A stretch of DNA of 64,000 nt, taken from VRUE01 sp963824215 (GTDB taxonomy: Bacteria; Actinomycetota; Thermoleophilia; Solirubrobacterales; 70-9). The position numbers and the translations under genes are program-made. Where the stretch lies: contig CAWGOE010000004.1 in the NCBI GenBank assembly GCA_963824215.1, positions 434,001 to 498,000 of the forward strand, written 5' to 3'. This document shows positions 9,386 to 17,301 of this stretch, piece by piece (the stretch's first letter is position 1; every line of letters begins with the position of its first letter). Below the pieces are notes generated by a model. The model made no database searches, was not told where the DNA came from, and worked only from the letters and a program-made list of their open reading frames with translations.

Positions 9386-9761
9386 TGCCTTCGAGCGCGC
9401 CCTCAGCGGCGAGGTGATCGCACGGTTCGAGCGCAAGGGCCTGCGGATCGCGGCGCTGAAGACGATGGTGGCAAGCGAGGCGATCGCCAACGAGCACTAC
9501 GCCGAGCACACCGAGAAGCCCTTCTTCGGCGAGCTGGTCGATTTCATCACCGGTGGCACCCTGGTGGCGATGGTGCTGGAGGGAGCCGAAGCAGTTGCTG
9601 CTGCGCGCCAGCTGATCGGTGCGACCAACCCGGTCGAGGCAGCCCCCGGCTCGATCCGCGGCGACTACGCGCTCGAGGTCACCTTCAACATGGTCCACGG
9701 CTCCGACTCCGACGCATCGGCTGAGCGGGAGATTGGCATCTGGTTTCCCGAGCTGGGGTAG
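9354..9761 (+). CDS. ndk: Nucleoside diphosphate kinase
   Basis: The 135-aa product starts at GTG 9354 (VSRTLILVKPDAFERALSG), 7 bases after an AAAGGAG Shine-Dalgarno. It shows the Lys of the KPDAF strand, the kinase insertion helix, and the active-site His in NMVHGSDSDASA. Ndk transfers the gamma-phosphate from NTPs to NDPs through a phospho-histidine. Length is standard for the family. The start lies inside the zinc-ribbon gene. Confidence 0.95.
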   Translation: MSRTLILVKPDAFERALSGEVIARFERKGLRIAALKTMVASEAIANEHYAEHTEKPFFGELVDFITGGTLVAMVLEGAEAVAAARQLIGATNPVEAAPGSIRGDYALEVTFNMVHGSDSDASAEREIGIWFPELG

Positions 9762-9772
9762 CAGCCGGCCGC

Positions 9773-9867
9773 GGGCAGGGGGTTCCGCTTAACTTTTTCG
9801 GTGGAGCCCTCGCGGTCTGCCGTGGGTTGCGGTGGCGAAAAAGTACAAGACGCTTCACCCCCTACCC
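9773..9867. repeat. Palindromic element, type E (copy 1)
   Basis: Imperfect inverted repeat between ndk and maf. GGGCAGGGGGT on the left pairs with ACCCCCTACCC on the right, and inner arms ACTTTTTCG and CGAAAAAGT are perfectly complementary. Its core resembles that of 49247-49351 (both have CCGCTyAA..TTTTT and TACAAG.CGC). Confidence 0.6.
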
Positions 9868-9891
9868 ACGTCCAGCTGAAAGTCCAGACGC

Positions 9892-10545
9892 TTGAAAGTC
9901 ACGCTGGCATCGGGATCCCCGCAGCGACGGGAGCTTCTCGAAAAGCTTGGCGTCGAGTTCGAGGTCGTGGTACCCGGGGTGGAGGAGCTTTCGGGCGGCA
10001 ATCCCGAGATTGAGGTTGTCGAGAACGCTCGCAGGAAGGCCTGTGCGGTCGCCGGCAGCTCCCCTCGCGCGGGTGGCGGCGTAGGGGGGACCTCCCCTGA
10101 GGAAGCTTTAGCTACCGGAAGGGGAGGTGGGTCCCCTGCGCCGACAGGACCCGCGCGCCTGGTGCTCGCATGTGACACCGATGTAGTGCTTGATGGTCGC
10201 GCTCTCGGCAAGCCCGCCGACGAGATCGAGGCTCGCGAGTACCTGGACCGGATGTCGGGGCGGGCTCACACGGTGATGAGCGGGCTTGTCGTGCTCGTCG
10301 ACGGCGAAGAGCGGTCGGGGCTGGAACAGACCACGGTCGTCTTCAAGGAGTTGGATGAGGCCGCCAAAGCGCGCTACGTGGCGTTCGGCGAGTGGCGGGG
10401 GCGGTCGGGTGGGTATGCGATCCAGACGCTTGGCTCGACCCTGGTTGAGCGGATCGAGGGCAGTGTCTCCAACGTCGTTGGTCTGCCGGTTGGCCTGCTG
10501 ACCGAACTGGTCCCTGAGCTGCTTGAGCGGGGCTCAGCCGCGTAG
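9892..10545 (+). CDS. maf: Maf-family nucleotide pyrophosphatase with in-frame palindromic insertion
   Basis: The 217-aa product starts at TTG 9892 (MKVTLASGSPQRRELLEKLG), the characteristic Maf N-terminus. LACDTDVV, LGKPAD and the SGRAHTVMSG motif are all present. Maf proteins hydrolyse non-canonical or modified nucleoside triphosphates. Between the KACAVA helix and the LACDTDVV strand there is an extra segment of about 35 residues rich in Gly, Pro, Ser and Arg. It coincides exactly with a palindromic DNA element (10066-10157). Typical Maf proteins are about 190 aa, so the excess matches the insertion. The stop overlaps the convergent HD-GYP gene by 12 bases. Confidence 0.9.
   Translation: MKVTLASGSPQRRELLEKLGVEFEVVVPGVEELSGGNPEIEVVENARRKACAVAGSSPRAGGGVGGTSPEEALATGRGGGSPAPTGPARLVLACDTDVVLDGRALGKPADEIEAREYLDRMSGRAHTVMSGLVVLVDGEERSGLEQTTVVFKELDEAAKARYVAFGEWRGRSGGYAIQTLGSTLVERIEGSVSNVVGLPVGLLTELVPELLERGSAA
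10066..10157. repeat. Palindromic element, type D (copy 1), inside maf
   Basis: Outer arms CGCGCGGGT and ACCCGCGCG are perfect complements; inner arms ACCTCCCCT (10090-10098) and AGGGGAGGT (10120-10128) form a second stem. It is translated in frame as part of Maf. Outer-arm words (CGGGTGGCG, CGACAGGACCCGC) recur in the element before lepA. Confidence 0.7.
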
Positions 10546-11517
10546 GGCAAGCGCCTCGTCGATGTTGTCAAGAAGGGCGTCGACGACTTCGGGGTCGAAC
10601 TGGGTACCTCGTCTGCGGACGATCAGTTGCGCCGCCTCTTCGACCGTGAATGCCGGTCGATGGTATCGATCGCTGAGCAGGGCGTCGAAGACGTCGGCGA
10701 CGGCGACGATTCTGCCCTCTATCGGGATCTCCTCACCGCGCAGCCCCTGTGGGTAGCCGCCACCGTCAAATCGCTCGTGGTGAGTGAGGGCGATTCTCCC
10801 GGCCATCCTCAGCAGTTCGGTCTCGGAGCCGACGAGGATCTCGTAGCCGACAGTCGTGTGGGTCCTCATCCGCTCGCGCTCGCTGTCGGTCAACCTTTCG
10901 CGCTTATGCAGCACCCCGTCTGGGGTGGCGACTGTGCCGATGTCGTGCATCGGCGTGGCGGCGCGCAAAAGGGCGACGCAGTTGATGTCGAAGCCGAGCT
11001 TGGACCCAAGCAGGGCGGCGATCGAAGCCACGCCAGTGAGGTGACGCTGCGCCTCGGGATTGTGCATCTCGATCGCGCTTGCGAGGCGAACGGCGATCTC
11101 ACGCGCGGCCTGTTTGAGCTGCTGATGGCGCAACGCGCTTGCCACCGTGATCCTCAGCGGCCCCAGCCCCAGCGGCTTCGAGAGATAGCCGCAGGCGCCG
11201 AGGCGAAAAGCATGCTCGACCTCATGCAGGTCGTCGGCGCCGGCTACGACGACGATCGCGGTATCGGGGTGATCCTGGGCGATCTCCTCGACCAGGCCCC
11301 GCTCGTCCGCGGTCCCGATCTCGCACAGCGCTAGGTGAAACGGCGACCCAACGAGCTTCTCGCGCGCCGTCTCGAGGGTGTTGGCGAACTCGCACTCGTA
11401 CTCCTGCCCGAGCGAGTACCTGACAAAGCGCAACTCTTCCGGCCGCTCATCCGCGGCTAGGATGCGCGCTCTCTCTCCCGGTCGCCCGGCGGCCTCGAAG
11501 GGAACCATTGGCTCCAA
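10534..11517 (-). CDS. HD-GYP domain phosphodiesterase with degenerate receiver domain
   Basis: The 327-aa product starts at TTG 11517 (MEPMVPFEAAGRPGERARIL); an ATG at 11508 is possible. Residues about 15-130 form a response-regulator-like receiver domain that keeps the Lys (YLSKPLG), but the usual phospho-acceptor Asp position reads Glu (LALCEIG). The C-terminal half is an HD-GYP domain with HDIGTVATPDG and HHERFDGGGYPQGLRG, the family that hydrolyses cyclic di-GMP. The Glu substitution suggests phosphorylation-independent output. It is divergent from mreB, so a link to cell shape is possible but only by position. Confidence 0.88.
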   Translation of the reverse strand: MEPMVPFEAAGRPGERARILAADERPEELRFVRYSLGQEYECEFANTLETAREKLVGSPFHLALCEIGTADERGLVEEIAQDHPDTAIVVVAGADDLHEVEHAFRLGACGYLSKPLGLGPLRITVASALRHQQLKQAAREIAVRLASAIEMHNPEAQRHLTGVASIAALLGSKLGFDINCVALLRAATPMHDIGTVATPDGVLHKRERLTDSERERMRTHTTVGYEILVGSETELLRMAGRIALTHHERFDGGGYPQGLRGEEIPIEGRIVAVADVFDALLSDRYHRPAFTVEEAAQLIVRRRGTQFDPEVVDALLDNIDEALALRG

Positions 11518-11525
11518 TTCTGCTG

Positions 11526-11531
11526 AATATA
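11526..11531 (-). promoter_or_regulatory. Probable promoter of the HD-GYP gene
   Basis: On the minus strand TATATT lies 8 bases before TTG 11517, with TGGATA 17 bases further upstream as a -35 candidate. Confidence 0.5.
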
Positions 11532-11634
11532 AGTTTCATACCCCTGGGTATCCATTAGAAACTCGTTAAGTCCTTAAGGGGCCGGTTTTGACCATCTGGG
11601 ATGATTGCGCCTGCTTTTCAGGCAAATTGCGCGA

Positions 11635-12684
11635 ATGGGCATCTTCAGCTATCTGACTGGACTCGGCGGCCGTGACATGGCGGTCGACCTGGGCACCGCA
11701 AACACGTTGGTTTACGTGCGGGGCCGCGGCATCGTGCTCTCCGAGCCCTCAGTGGTGGCGATCGATTCGCGCAATGGCCAGGTTCACGCGGTTGGTGTCG
11801 AAGCGAAGCGGATGCTCGGGCGCACGCCGGGCACGATCACCGCAATCCGGCCGTTGAAGGACGGCGTGATCGCCGACTTCGACGTAACCGAACAGATGCT
11901 GCGCCACTTCATCAAACAGGTTCATTCCAACCGCTTCGCTCACCCGCGCGTCGTCGTCTGCGTCCCCTCGGGCGTGACCGGCGTTGAGAAGCGGGCGGTC
12001 GAGGAGGCGTGCCTATCGGCCGGGGCGCGCAAGGCCTATCTGATCGAGGAGCCGATGGCCGCAGCGATCGGCGCCGGGCTGCCGGTCGCCGAGCCGACCG
12101 GTTCGCTGATCGTCGACGTCGGTGGCGGCACCACCGAGGTGGCGGTGATCTCACTGGGCGGGATCGTTGTCTCGCAATCGATCCGGGTGGGTGGCGACGA
12201 GCTCGACGAGGCGATCGTCAACCACTGCAAACACGCCTACAAACTGGCGATCGGCACGCAGACCGCGGAGGAGGTCAAGCTCGAGGCGGGTTCGGCCTCG
12301 CCATTGCCGGAAGAGGTCGAGGTCGAGATCCGCGGCCGCGACCTCGTCTCCGGCTTGCCGAAGACGATCACGCTCGGCTCGGCCGAGGTGCGCGAGGCGC
12401 TCGAGGAGCCGGTTGGGCACGTGATCGACGCGGTCAAGGACACGCTCGACCGCACGCCGCCGGAGCTCGCCGGCGACATCATGGATCGGGGAATTACCCT
12501 TGCCGGTGGCGGCGCGCTTCTGCAAGGACTCGAACAACGCCTTCGCGATGAGTGCCAGATGCCGTGTCAACTGGCAGAGTCGCCCCTAACGTGCGTGGCT
12601 GTTGGCTCTGGCATCTCCCTGGAGGAGTTCGAGACGATTCACCGCGCCAGCAAGATGAACTCGGGAATGGCGCGTGTTCCTTAA
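11635..12684 (+). CDS. mreB: Rod-shape-determining actin homologue MreB
   Basis: The 349-aa product begins MGIFSYLTGLGGRDMAVDLG. The actin-fold phosphate loops are clear: DLGTANTLVY near the N-terminus and VDVGGGTTEVAVIS in the middle, with LAGGGALLQGL as the adenosine motif. MreB forms membrane-bound filaments that organise the elongasome. It opens the mreB-mreC-mreD-mrdA-rodA cluster, in the order used by rod-shaped bacteria. Ten upstream in-frame codons exist, but homology begins at ATG 11635. The upstream 117 bases are shared with the divergent HD-GYP gene; TTGACC at 11587 is a candidate -35 without a convincing -10. Confidence 0.95.
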   Translation: MGIFSYLTGLGGRDMAVDLGTANTLVYVRGRGIVLSEPSVVAIDSRNGQVHAVGVEAKRMLGRTPGTITAIRPLKDGVIADFDVTEQMLRHFIKQVHSNRFAHPRVVVCVPSGVTGVEKRAVEEACLSAGARKAYLIEEPMAAAIGAGLPVAEPTGSLIVDVGGGTTEVAVISLGGIVVSQSIRVGGDELDEAIVNHCKHAYKLAIGTQTAEEVKLEAGSASPLPEEVEVEIRGRDLVSGLPKTITLGSAEVREALEEPVGHVIDAVKDTLDRTPPELAGDIMDRGITLAGGGALLQGLEQRLRDECQMPCQLAESPLTCVAVGSGISLEEFETIHRASKMNSGMARVP

Positions 12685-12710
12685 GCGCCGTTCATGTAAA
12701 GCGCCAAACT

Positions 12711-12716
12711 TAGGTT
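12711..12716 (+). promoter_or_regulatory. Probable -10 element of mreC (leaderless type)
   Basis: TAGGTT ends 6 bases before GTG 12723, giving mreC its own start of transcription inside the mre cluster. Confidence 0.5.
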
Positions 12717-12722
12717 TCCGCC

Positions 12723-13574
12723 GTGTACCGCAAGCAAGTACGCCGCCGTAGGGCGGTACTAACCCTCCTCGTCATCGGCTCCTTCCTGTTGCTGACGATT
12801 ACCTACGGGCAGAGCTCGGGTGGTCTGCAACGGGGGGTGAGCGCGATCTTCAGCCCGCTGCAGGCCGTTGCCGACCGGGCGCTCAAGCCGGCCCGTGACT
12901 TGGTCGGCTGGTTCGACAAGACCTTCGAGGCGCGCGGCGAAAACAGCCGTCTCAAGGAGGAACTAGTGACCGCGCGCCGCCAGGCCGTCGCCGGCCAGGA
13001 GGCGCTGCAGGAGAACGCTCAGTTTCGCAAGCTGTTCGTCCTCAACCGTGGCCCGGCTCTGGCTGAATCGGCATACGAGCCGGTCACGGGCCGTGTGATC
13101 GCCCGCTCGCCAACCGTCTGGCACTCAGCGGTGACGATCGACATCGGTTCCGACGACGGCGTTCGGGTCGAGGACCCCGTGATCAGCGGTGACGGGCTTG
13201 TCGGCCGGATCGCCTCCGCCCAGGGCGGCTCAGCACAGGTGACCCTGATCACCGATCACACGAGCGGCGTCTCGGCGAAGGTGCTGCCCGGTGGGGTGCA
13301 AGGTTTTATTCGACCTGAGGTTGGCGATCCTGAGGATCTGGTCCTCGACTTCATCGACTCGACCAAAGATGTCCACAGCGGCCAGGCTGTGGTCACCTCA
13401 GGCTGGCGAGCGCAGGGTTACGCCTCGCTCTTCCCGCCCGGCCTGCCGGTGGGCGAGGTGACCAGCGCCTCGATCGTCGAGCAGGAGGCAAGCCAGCAAG
13501 TCCACTTGCGTCCCTACGCCGATCTCGCCAATCTGGACATAGTGCAAGTCCTCACCGGAGGCTCACGCCAATGA
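12723..13574 (+). CDS. mreC: Rod-shape-determining protein MreC
   Basis: The 283-aa product has a basic N-terminus (MYRKQVRRRRA), one membrane helix (about residues 12-28), a coiled coil (GENSRLKEELVTARRQAVAG) and the two-lobed MreC beta domain (TGRVIARSPTVWHSAVTIDIG, GDGLVGRIASAQGG). MreC spans the inner membrane and scaffolds PBP2, MreD and RodA. GTG 12723 is used, supported by TAGGTT 6 bases upstream. Start and order match other mre operons. Confidence 0.93.
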   Translation: MYRKQVRRRRAVLTLLVIGSFLLLTITYGQSSGGLQRGVSAIFSPLQAVADRALKPARDLVGWFDKTFEARGENSRLKEELVTARRQAVAGQEALQENAQFRKLFVLNRGPALAESAYEPVTGRVIARSPTVWHSAVTIDIGSDDGVRVEDPVISGDGLVGRIASAQGGSAQVTLITDHTSGVSAKVLPGGVQGFIRPEVGDPEDLVLDFIDSTKDVHSGQAVVTSGWRAQGYASLFPPGLPVGEVTSASIVEQEASQQVHLRPYADLANLDIVQVLTGGSRQ

Positions 13575-13638
13575 GTGCGGAGCGACCAAGCGTGCATATC
13601 TGGTTCCTCGCGCCGGGAGCGGAGCGCGAGGCTTTGCG

Positions 13639-14181
13639 ATGATCGTCACGCCGAAGATCTTCGCCCGGTTGGCAGCAATCGCAGTTATCGCTGTCTTGCT
13701 GCAGCTCTCGTTTTTCTCGCGCGTGGAGTTCCTCCATACGAGCGCTGACATCCTGCCCCTCGTCGTCGTCTCCCTGGGCCTGCTCGGCGGCAGTATGACC
13801 GGAGCCGTCGCCGGTTTTTGGATTGGCTTCCTTGTCGATTGCCTGCTGGTGGCGCCGCTTGGAGGCTCCTCGCTGGTGTTGCTCAGCGCTGGCTACCTGG
13901 CCGGCCTCTTCCGCGAACGATTCGAGATTCACAGCGCCCTGGTACCGCCGTTGCTCTGCATGGCCCTGACGCTCTTTGCCGAGCTGGGGTTCGCCGCCGT
14001 GCAGCTGATGCTTGGAGTCGACGCCCCGGTCAGCACCCTGATCGTGCGCGACATGCTGTTGAAAAGCATCTATGCCTTCTTCCTCGCCTGGCCGATCTAC
14101 TACGGCCTGCGCCGCGTGTTGCGCCCGGCGCTGGTCGAGGAGTCGAGGGTCAGCCGCCAACCGACCGTGCTGGGAGCCTAG
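13639..14181 (+). CDS. mreD: Rod-shape-determining protein MreD
   Basis: The 180-aa product is a small polytopic membrane protein with about five hydrophobic segments and the GFWIGFLVDCLL and PLGGSSLVLL features seen in MreD. It works with MreC in the elongasome. The 64 bases after mreC contain a hairpin (CCTCGCGC 13606-13613 with GCGCGAGG 13624-13631) ending 7 bases before the ATG. No Shine-Dalgarno is obvious, so the hairpin may affect translation. Confidence 0.88.
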   Translation: MIVTPKIFARLAAIAVIAVLLQLSFFSRVEFLHTSADILPLVVVSLGLLGGSMTGAVAGFWIGFLVDCLLVAPLGGSSLVLLSAGYLAGLFRERFEIHSALVPPLLCMALTLFAELGFAAVQLMLGVDAPVSTLIVRDMLLKSIYAFFLAWPIYYGLRRVLRPALVEESRVSRQPTVLGA

Positions 14182-14187
14182 GCGGCG

Positions 14188-16047
14188 ATGTACCGACGCT
14201 CGGACGAGCTTGGCGGCAACAACCAGTTGGCTGTGCGCATCGCCGTCTTCGGCGGCGTCGCCATCGCCCTCTTCGCCGTCCTCTTCTTCCGCCTCTGGTT
14301 CCTGCAGATGCTCAACGGCGATGAGTTCCTCGCCGAGGCCAGGAACAACCGCACCCGCGAGTTCCGGGTCATCGCGCCGCGCGGCGAGATCCTCGACCGC
14401 GAGGGCAAAGTCTTGGTCGCAAATCGCACCAGCCTGGCCCTCCAGGTCAACCCGCGCAAACTGCCGGCTGATCCGCGTGAGCGGCGAGCGGAGCTGGCGG
14501 CGCTCGCCGAGCTGACCCACAGCTCGCTGCGCCAGGTGCGGCGGACGATCCACGAAGGGGTCGAGCTGGCGCCGGGCGCGCCTGTGACCCTGCGCAGCGA
14601 CGTCGGCAATTACCTCATCTACTACCTCGAAGAGAACCAGGCCCGGTTCCCGGGCGTGGCGGTTGAACGGGTCTTCGTCCGTCGCTACCCGCATGGGACG
14701 CTTGCCGCCCATCTCTTCGGCAACGTTGGCGAGGTCAGCGAAGAGCAGCTGAAGGAAAAGACGTATCGCGGGCTGGAGCCGGGAGACACCGTCGGTCAGG
14801 ACGGGGTCGAGTACCAGTACGACAAGGTGCTTCGCGGTCGCGACGGCGCCACCCGGATCCAGGTCGACGCCATGGGCCAGCCAACGCCGGGGGGACAGCT
14901 GGACGTCGTCGATCCAGCTCCCGGCGACAACCTGCGCCTGACGATCGATTCGGGCCTGCAGGAAGCGGGGGATGCCGCCCTGTCCGAACAGGGCCTCGCC
15001 GGCGCCTACGTGGCGATGGACGTTCGCAGCGGTGCGATCCTGGCGATGGGCTCCAACCCGACCTTCGACCCCGAAGTCTTCACCCGGCCGCTCAGCCAGG
15101 GCCAGGTCAACCAGCTCTACCGCGACCCCGTGCTCTCGCCGCTGACCAACCGCGCGATCGCCGGCGCCTACCCGACCGGCTCGACCTTCAAGCCGATCAC
15201 CTCAATCGCCGCCCTGGCGAGCGGCAATGTGACCACGACCGAACCGATCTACGACGACGGCCTCTTCACCCTTGGCGGCATCGACTTCGAAAACGCCGGC
15301 GGCGCCGCCTATGGCTCGCTCTCGATGCAGAAGGCGCTCGAAGTCTCCTCGGACGTCTTCTACTACACGCTCGGCGATCGCATGAACGGCAGCCTCGCCC
15401 TGCAGGATTGGGCGCACAAGCTCGGCATCGGACGCGAAAGCGGCATCGACCTGCCGGGCGAGCAGCCGGGCCTGCTGCCGACGCCGGCCTGGCGCAACCA
15501 GCTCTACCGCGAAGAGCTCACCGAACGGCCCTGGTCGGCTGGCGACAACGTCAACCTCTCCGTCGGCCAGGGCGACCTGCAGGCCGACCCGCTGCAGATG
15601 GCGGTCGCCTACGCGACGATCGCAAACGGCGGCACGGTGCCGCGTCCGCACGTCGCCCTACAGGTCGAAGACCCCCGCGGCCGGGTGCTGCGGGAATTCG
15701 AGCCACGCCCGGCGCGTTCGATCGAGATCGAGCCCGAGTGGCGCGAGACGATCCTCGCCGGCCTGCACGACGCGGCCCAGTCTCCCAGCGGAACGTCGTA
15801 CGGCGTCTTCGGCGGTTTCCCGGTCGACGTGGCGGGCAAGACCGGCACCGCGGAGCGCCCCCCGTACGACGATCAGTCATGGTATGTGGTGCTTGCCCCC
15901 TACCCAGACCCAGAGATCGTCGTCGCCGTGACCTTCGAGCAGGGCGGCTTCGGCGCCGATACGGCAGCCCCCGCCGCCCTGAAGATTCTCTCCGAGCACT
16001 TCGGCAAGAACGCCGAGCCGGTGGAAGTTACGGGGGCGGTGGAGTAG
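14188..16047 (+). CDS. mrdA: Penicillin-binding protein 2 (elongasome transpeptidase)
   Basis: The 619-aa class B PBP has a single N-terminal membrane helix (about residues 18-40), the pedestal/dimerisation domain (RGEILDREGKVLVAN) and a transpeptidase domain. Motifs: SxxK as STFK in YPTGSTFKPIT, SSD in EVSSDVFYY, and KTGTAE. It crosslinks peptidoglycan during side-wall growth, partnering RodA encoded 4 bases downstream. The 619-aa length is normal for PBP2. Confidence 0.94.
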   Translation: MYRRSDELGGNNQLAVRIAVFGGVAIALFAVLFFRLWFLQMLNGDEFLAEARNNRTREFRVIAPRGEILDREGKVLVANRTSLALQVNPRKLPADPRERRAELAALAELTHSSLRQVRRTIHEGVELAPGAPVTLRSDVGNYLIYYLEENQARFPGVAVERVFVRRYPHGTLAAHLFGNVGEVSEEQLKEKTYRGLEPGDTVGQDGVEYQYDKVLRGRDGATRIQVDAMGQPTPGGQLDVVDPAPGDNLRLTIDSGLQEAGDAALSEQGLAGAYVAMDVRSGAILAMGSNPTFDPEVFTRPLSQGQVNQLYRDPVLSPLTNRAIAGAYPTGSTFKPITSIAALASGNVTTTEPIYDDGLFTLGGIDFENAGGAAYGSLSMQKALEVSSDVFYYTLGDRMNGSLALQDWAHKLGIGRESGIDLPGEQPGLLPTPAWRNQLYREELTERPWSAGDNVNLSVGQGDLQADPLQMAVAYATIANGGTVPRPHVALQVEDPRGRVLREFEPRPARSIEIEPEWRETILAGLHDAAQSPSGTSYGVFGGFPVDVAGKTGTAERPPYDDQSWYVVLAPYPDPEIVVAVTFEQGGFGADTAAPAALKILSEHFGKNAEPVEVTGAVE

Positions 16048-16051
16048 ACCG

Positions 16052-17248
16052 ATGTACGCAACCAGAGCCCGACGAGCCCGCCCAGAAGCTTTCACCGCCA
16101 GGCCCAGCATCGCCGAGCGCTTCGGCCTGCCCTACATGGATGCCCAGCTTGGCTTCGCGGCGCTTGCCCTGGTCGCCTTCAGCATTTTTACCCTGGGCCA
16201 GGCGACGCAGGGTGACGTGCCGGGCAGCCCTGGGTATTTCGTCGACCGGCAGATCATCTATGCCGTGCTCGGCCTGATCGGCATGTACACGCTTGCCCGT
16301 ATCGACTACTCGCGCTTCCGCGAGCTGCGGGTTGGGATCTACACCTTCCTCTGCGTCAGCGTCACGCTCGTCTTCTTCTTCGGCTTTGCCGCGCGCGGCT
16401 CGCGGCGCGCCTTCGACCTTCCCTTCTTCAGCTTCCAGCCATCGGAGCTGGGCAAGCTCCTGCTCGTTTTGGCGCTTGCCGGTTTCGTCATCGATGGCGC
16501 TCGGCGAGGCTCGGCACGGCAGCGCACTGTGCGCTACCTCTGCCTTGGCCTCGCGCCGGCTGTGCTTGTTTTCCTGCAGCCGGACCTCGGCACCGCTCTG
16601 GTGTACGCGGCAATCACCCTCGCCGTGATGTTCGTGGGGGGCGTCCCCTGGACGCACTTCGCCCTGATCGGCGCGATTCTCGCCACTTTGGTTACGGCCG
16701 TTCTGGTGGTGGCGCCGGCGGCGGGGGTTCCCCTGCTGAAGGGCTACCAGGAGGAAAGGCTCACGTCCTTCCTCGACCCAGACGCCCACCTCAGTGGCGC
16801 TGGTTATCAACAAGATCAATCGCAGACCGCCATTGGCTCGGGGCAGTTGACCGGCCGCGGCGATCGAGCGACTCAAACGCGGCTCGACTTCGTCCCTGAG
16901 CGGCACACCGACTTCATCTTCGCGGTGATCGGTGAGCGCTACGGATTTACGGGAGCCGCATTCGTCCTATCCCTATACGCCCTGCTGATCTGGCGGGCGC
17001 TGCGGATCGTGACGCTCTCAAAGAACTCATACGGGACCCTCGTGGCGGGTGGCATTGCCGCCATGCTGCTCTTTCAGGTCTTCGTCAACGTGGGGATGAA
17101 CCTCGGGATCATGCCGATCACCGGGATTCCCCTGCCGCTGCTGAGTTACGGGGGCTCGTCTGTACTGGCGACCCTTCTCGCAGTCGGAGTGCTGCAGAGC
17201 ATTCACATGCAAGCGCGCCTTAGCCAGAAAGGCAGGTTCGCCTGGTGA
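16052..17248 (+). CDS. rodA: Rod-shape-determining glycosyltransferase RodA
   Basis: The 398-aa polytopic SEDS protein has about ten hydrophobic segments. Conserved pieces include FQPSELGKLL, LQPDLGTALVY, the ERHTDFIFAVIGERYGF loop with the catalytic Asp region, and GIPLPLLSYGGSS near the C-terminus. SEDS proteins polymerise lipid II with a cognate class B PBP, here MrdA. An Arg-rich N-terminus (ATRARRARPEAF) of about 25 residues precedes the first helix. Confidence 0.94.
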   Translation: MYATRARRARPEAFTARPSIAERFGLPYMDAQLGFAALALVAFSIFTLGQATQGDVPGSPGYFVDRQIIYAVLGLIGMYTLARIDYSRFRELRVGIYTFLCVSVTLVFFFGFAARGSRRAFDLPFFSFQPSELGKLLLVLALAGFVIDGARRGSARQRTVRYLCLGLAPAVLVFLQPDLGTALVYAAITLAVMFVGGVPWTHFALIGAILATLVTAVLVVAPAAGVPLLKGYQEERLTSFLDPDAHLSGAGYQQDQSQTAIGSGQLTGRGDRATQTRLDFVPERHTDFIFAVIGERYGFTGAAFVLSLYALLIWRALRIVTLSKNSYGTLVAGGIAAMLLFQVFVNVGMNLGIMPITGIPLPLLSYGGSSVLATLLAVGVLQSIHMQARLSQKGRFAW

Positions 17249-17301
17249 TCCCTAGAAGGGGACCCGGCCATGCGTACCTATCTGAACTGAGCTAAACAAA
17301 C

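Noticed and set aside
7298..9490. 730-codon antisense frame under folC and the zinc-ribbon gene
   Set aside because: No recognisable domain; mirrors codon bias of the plus-strand genes.
17270..17290. Six-codon leader peptide (MRTYLN) upstream of rng
   Set aside because: Too short and without a ribosome-binding site or hairpin to support attenuation.
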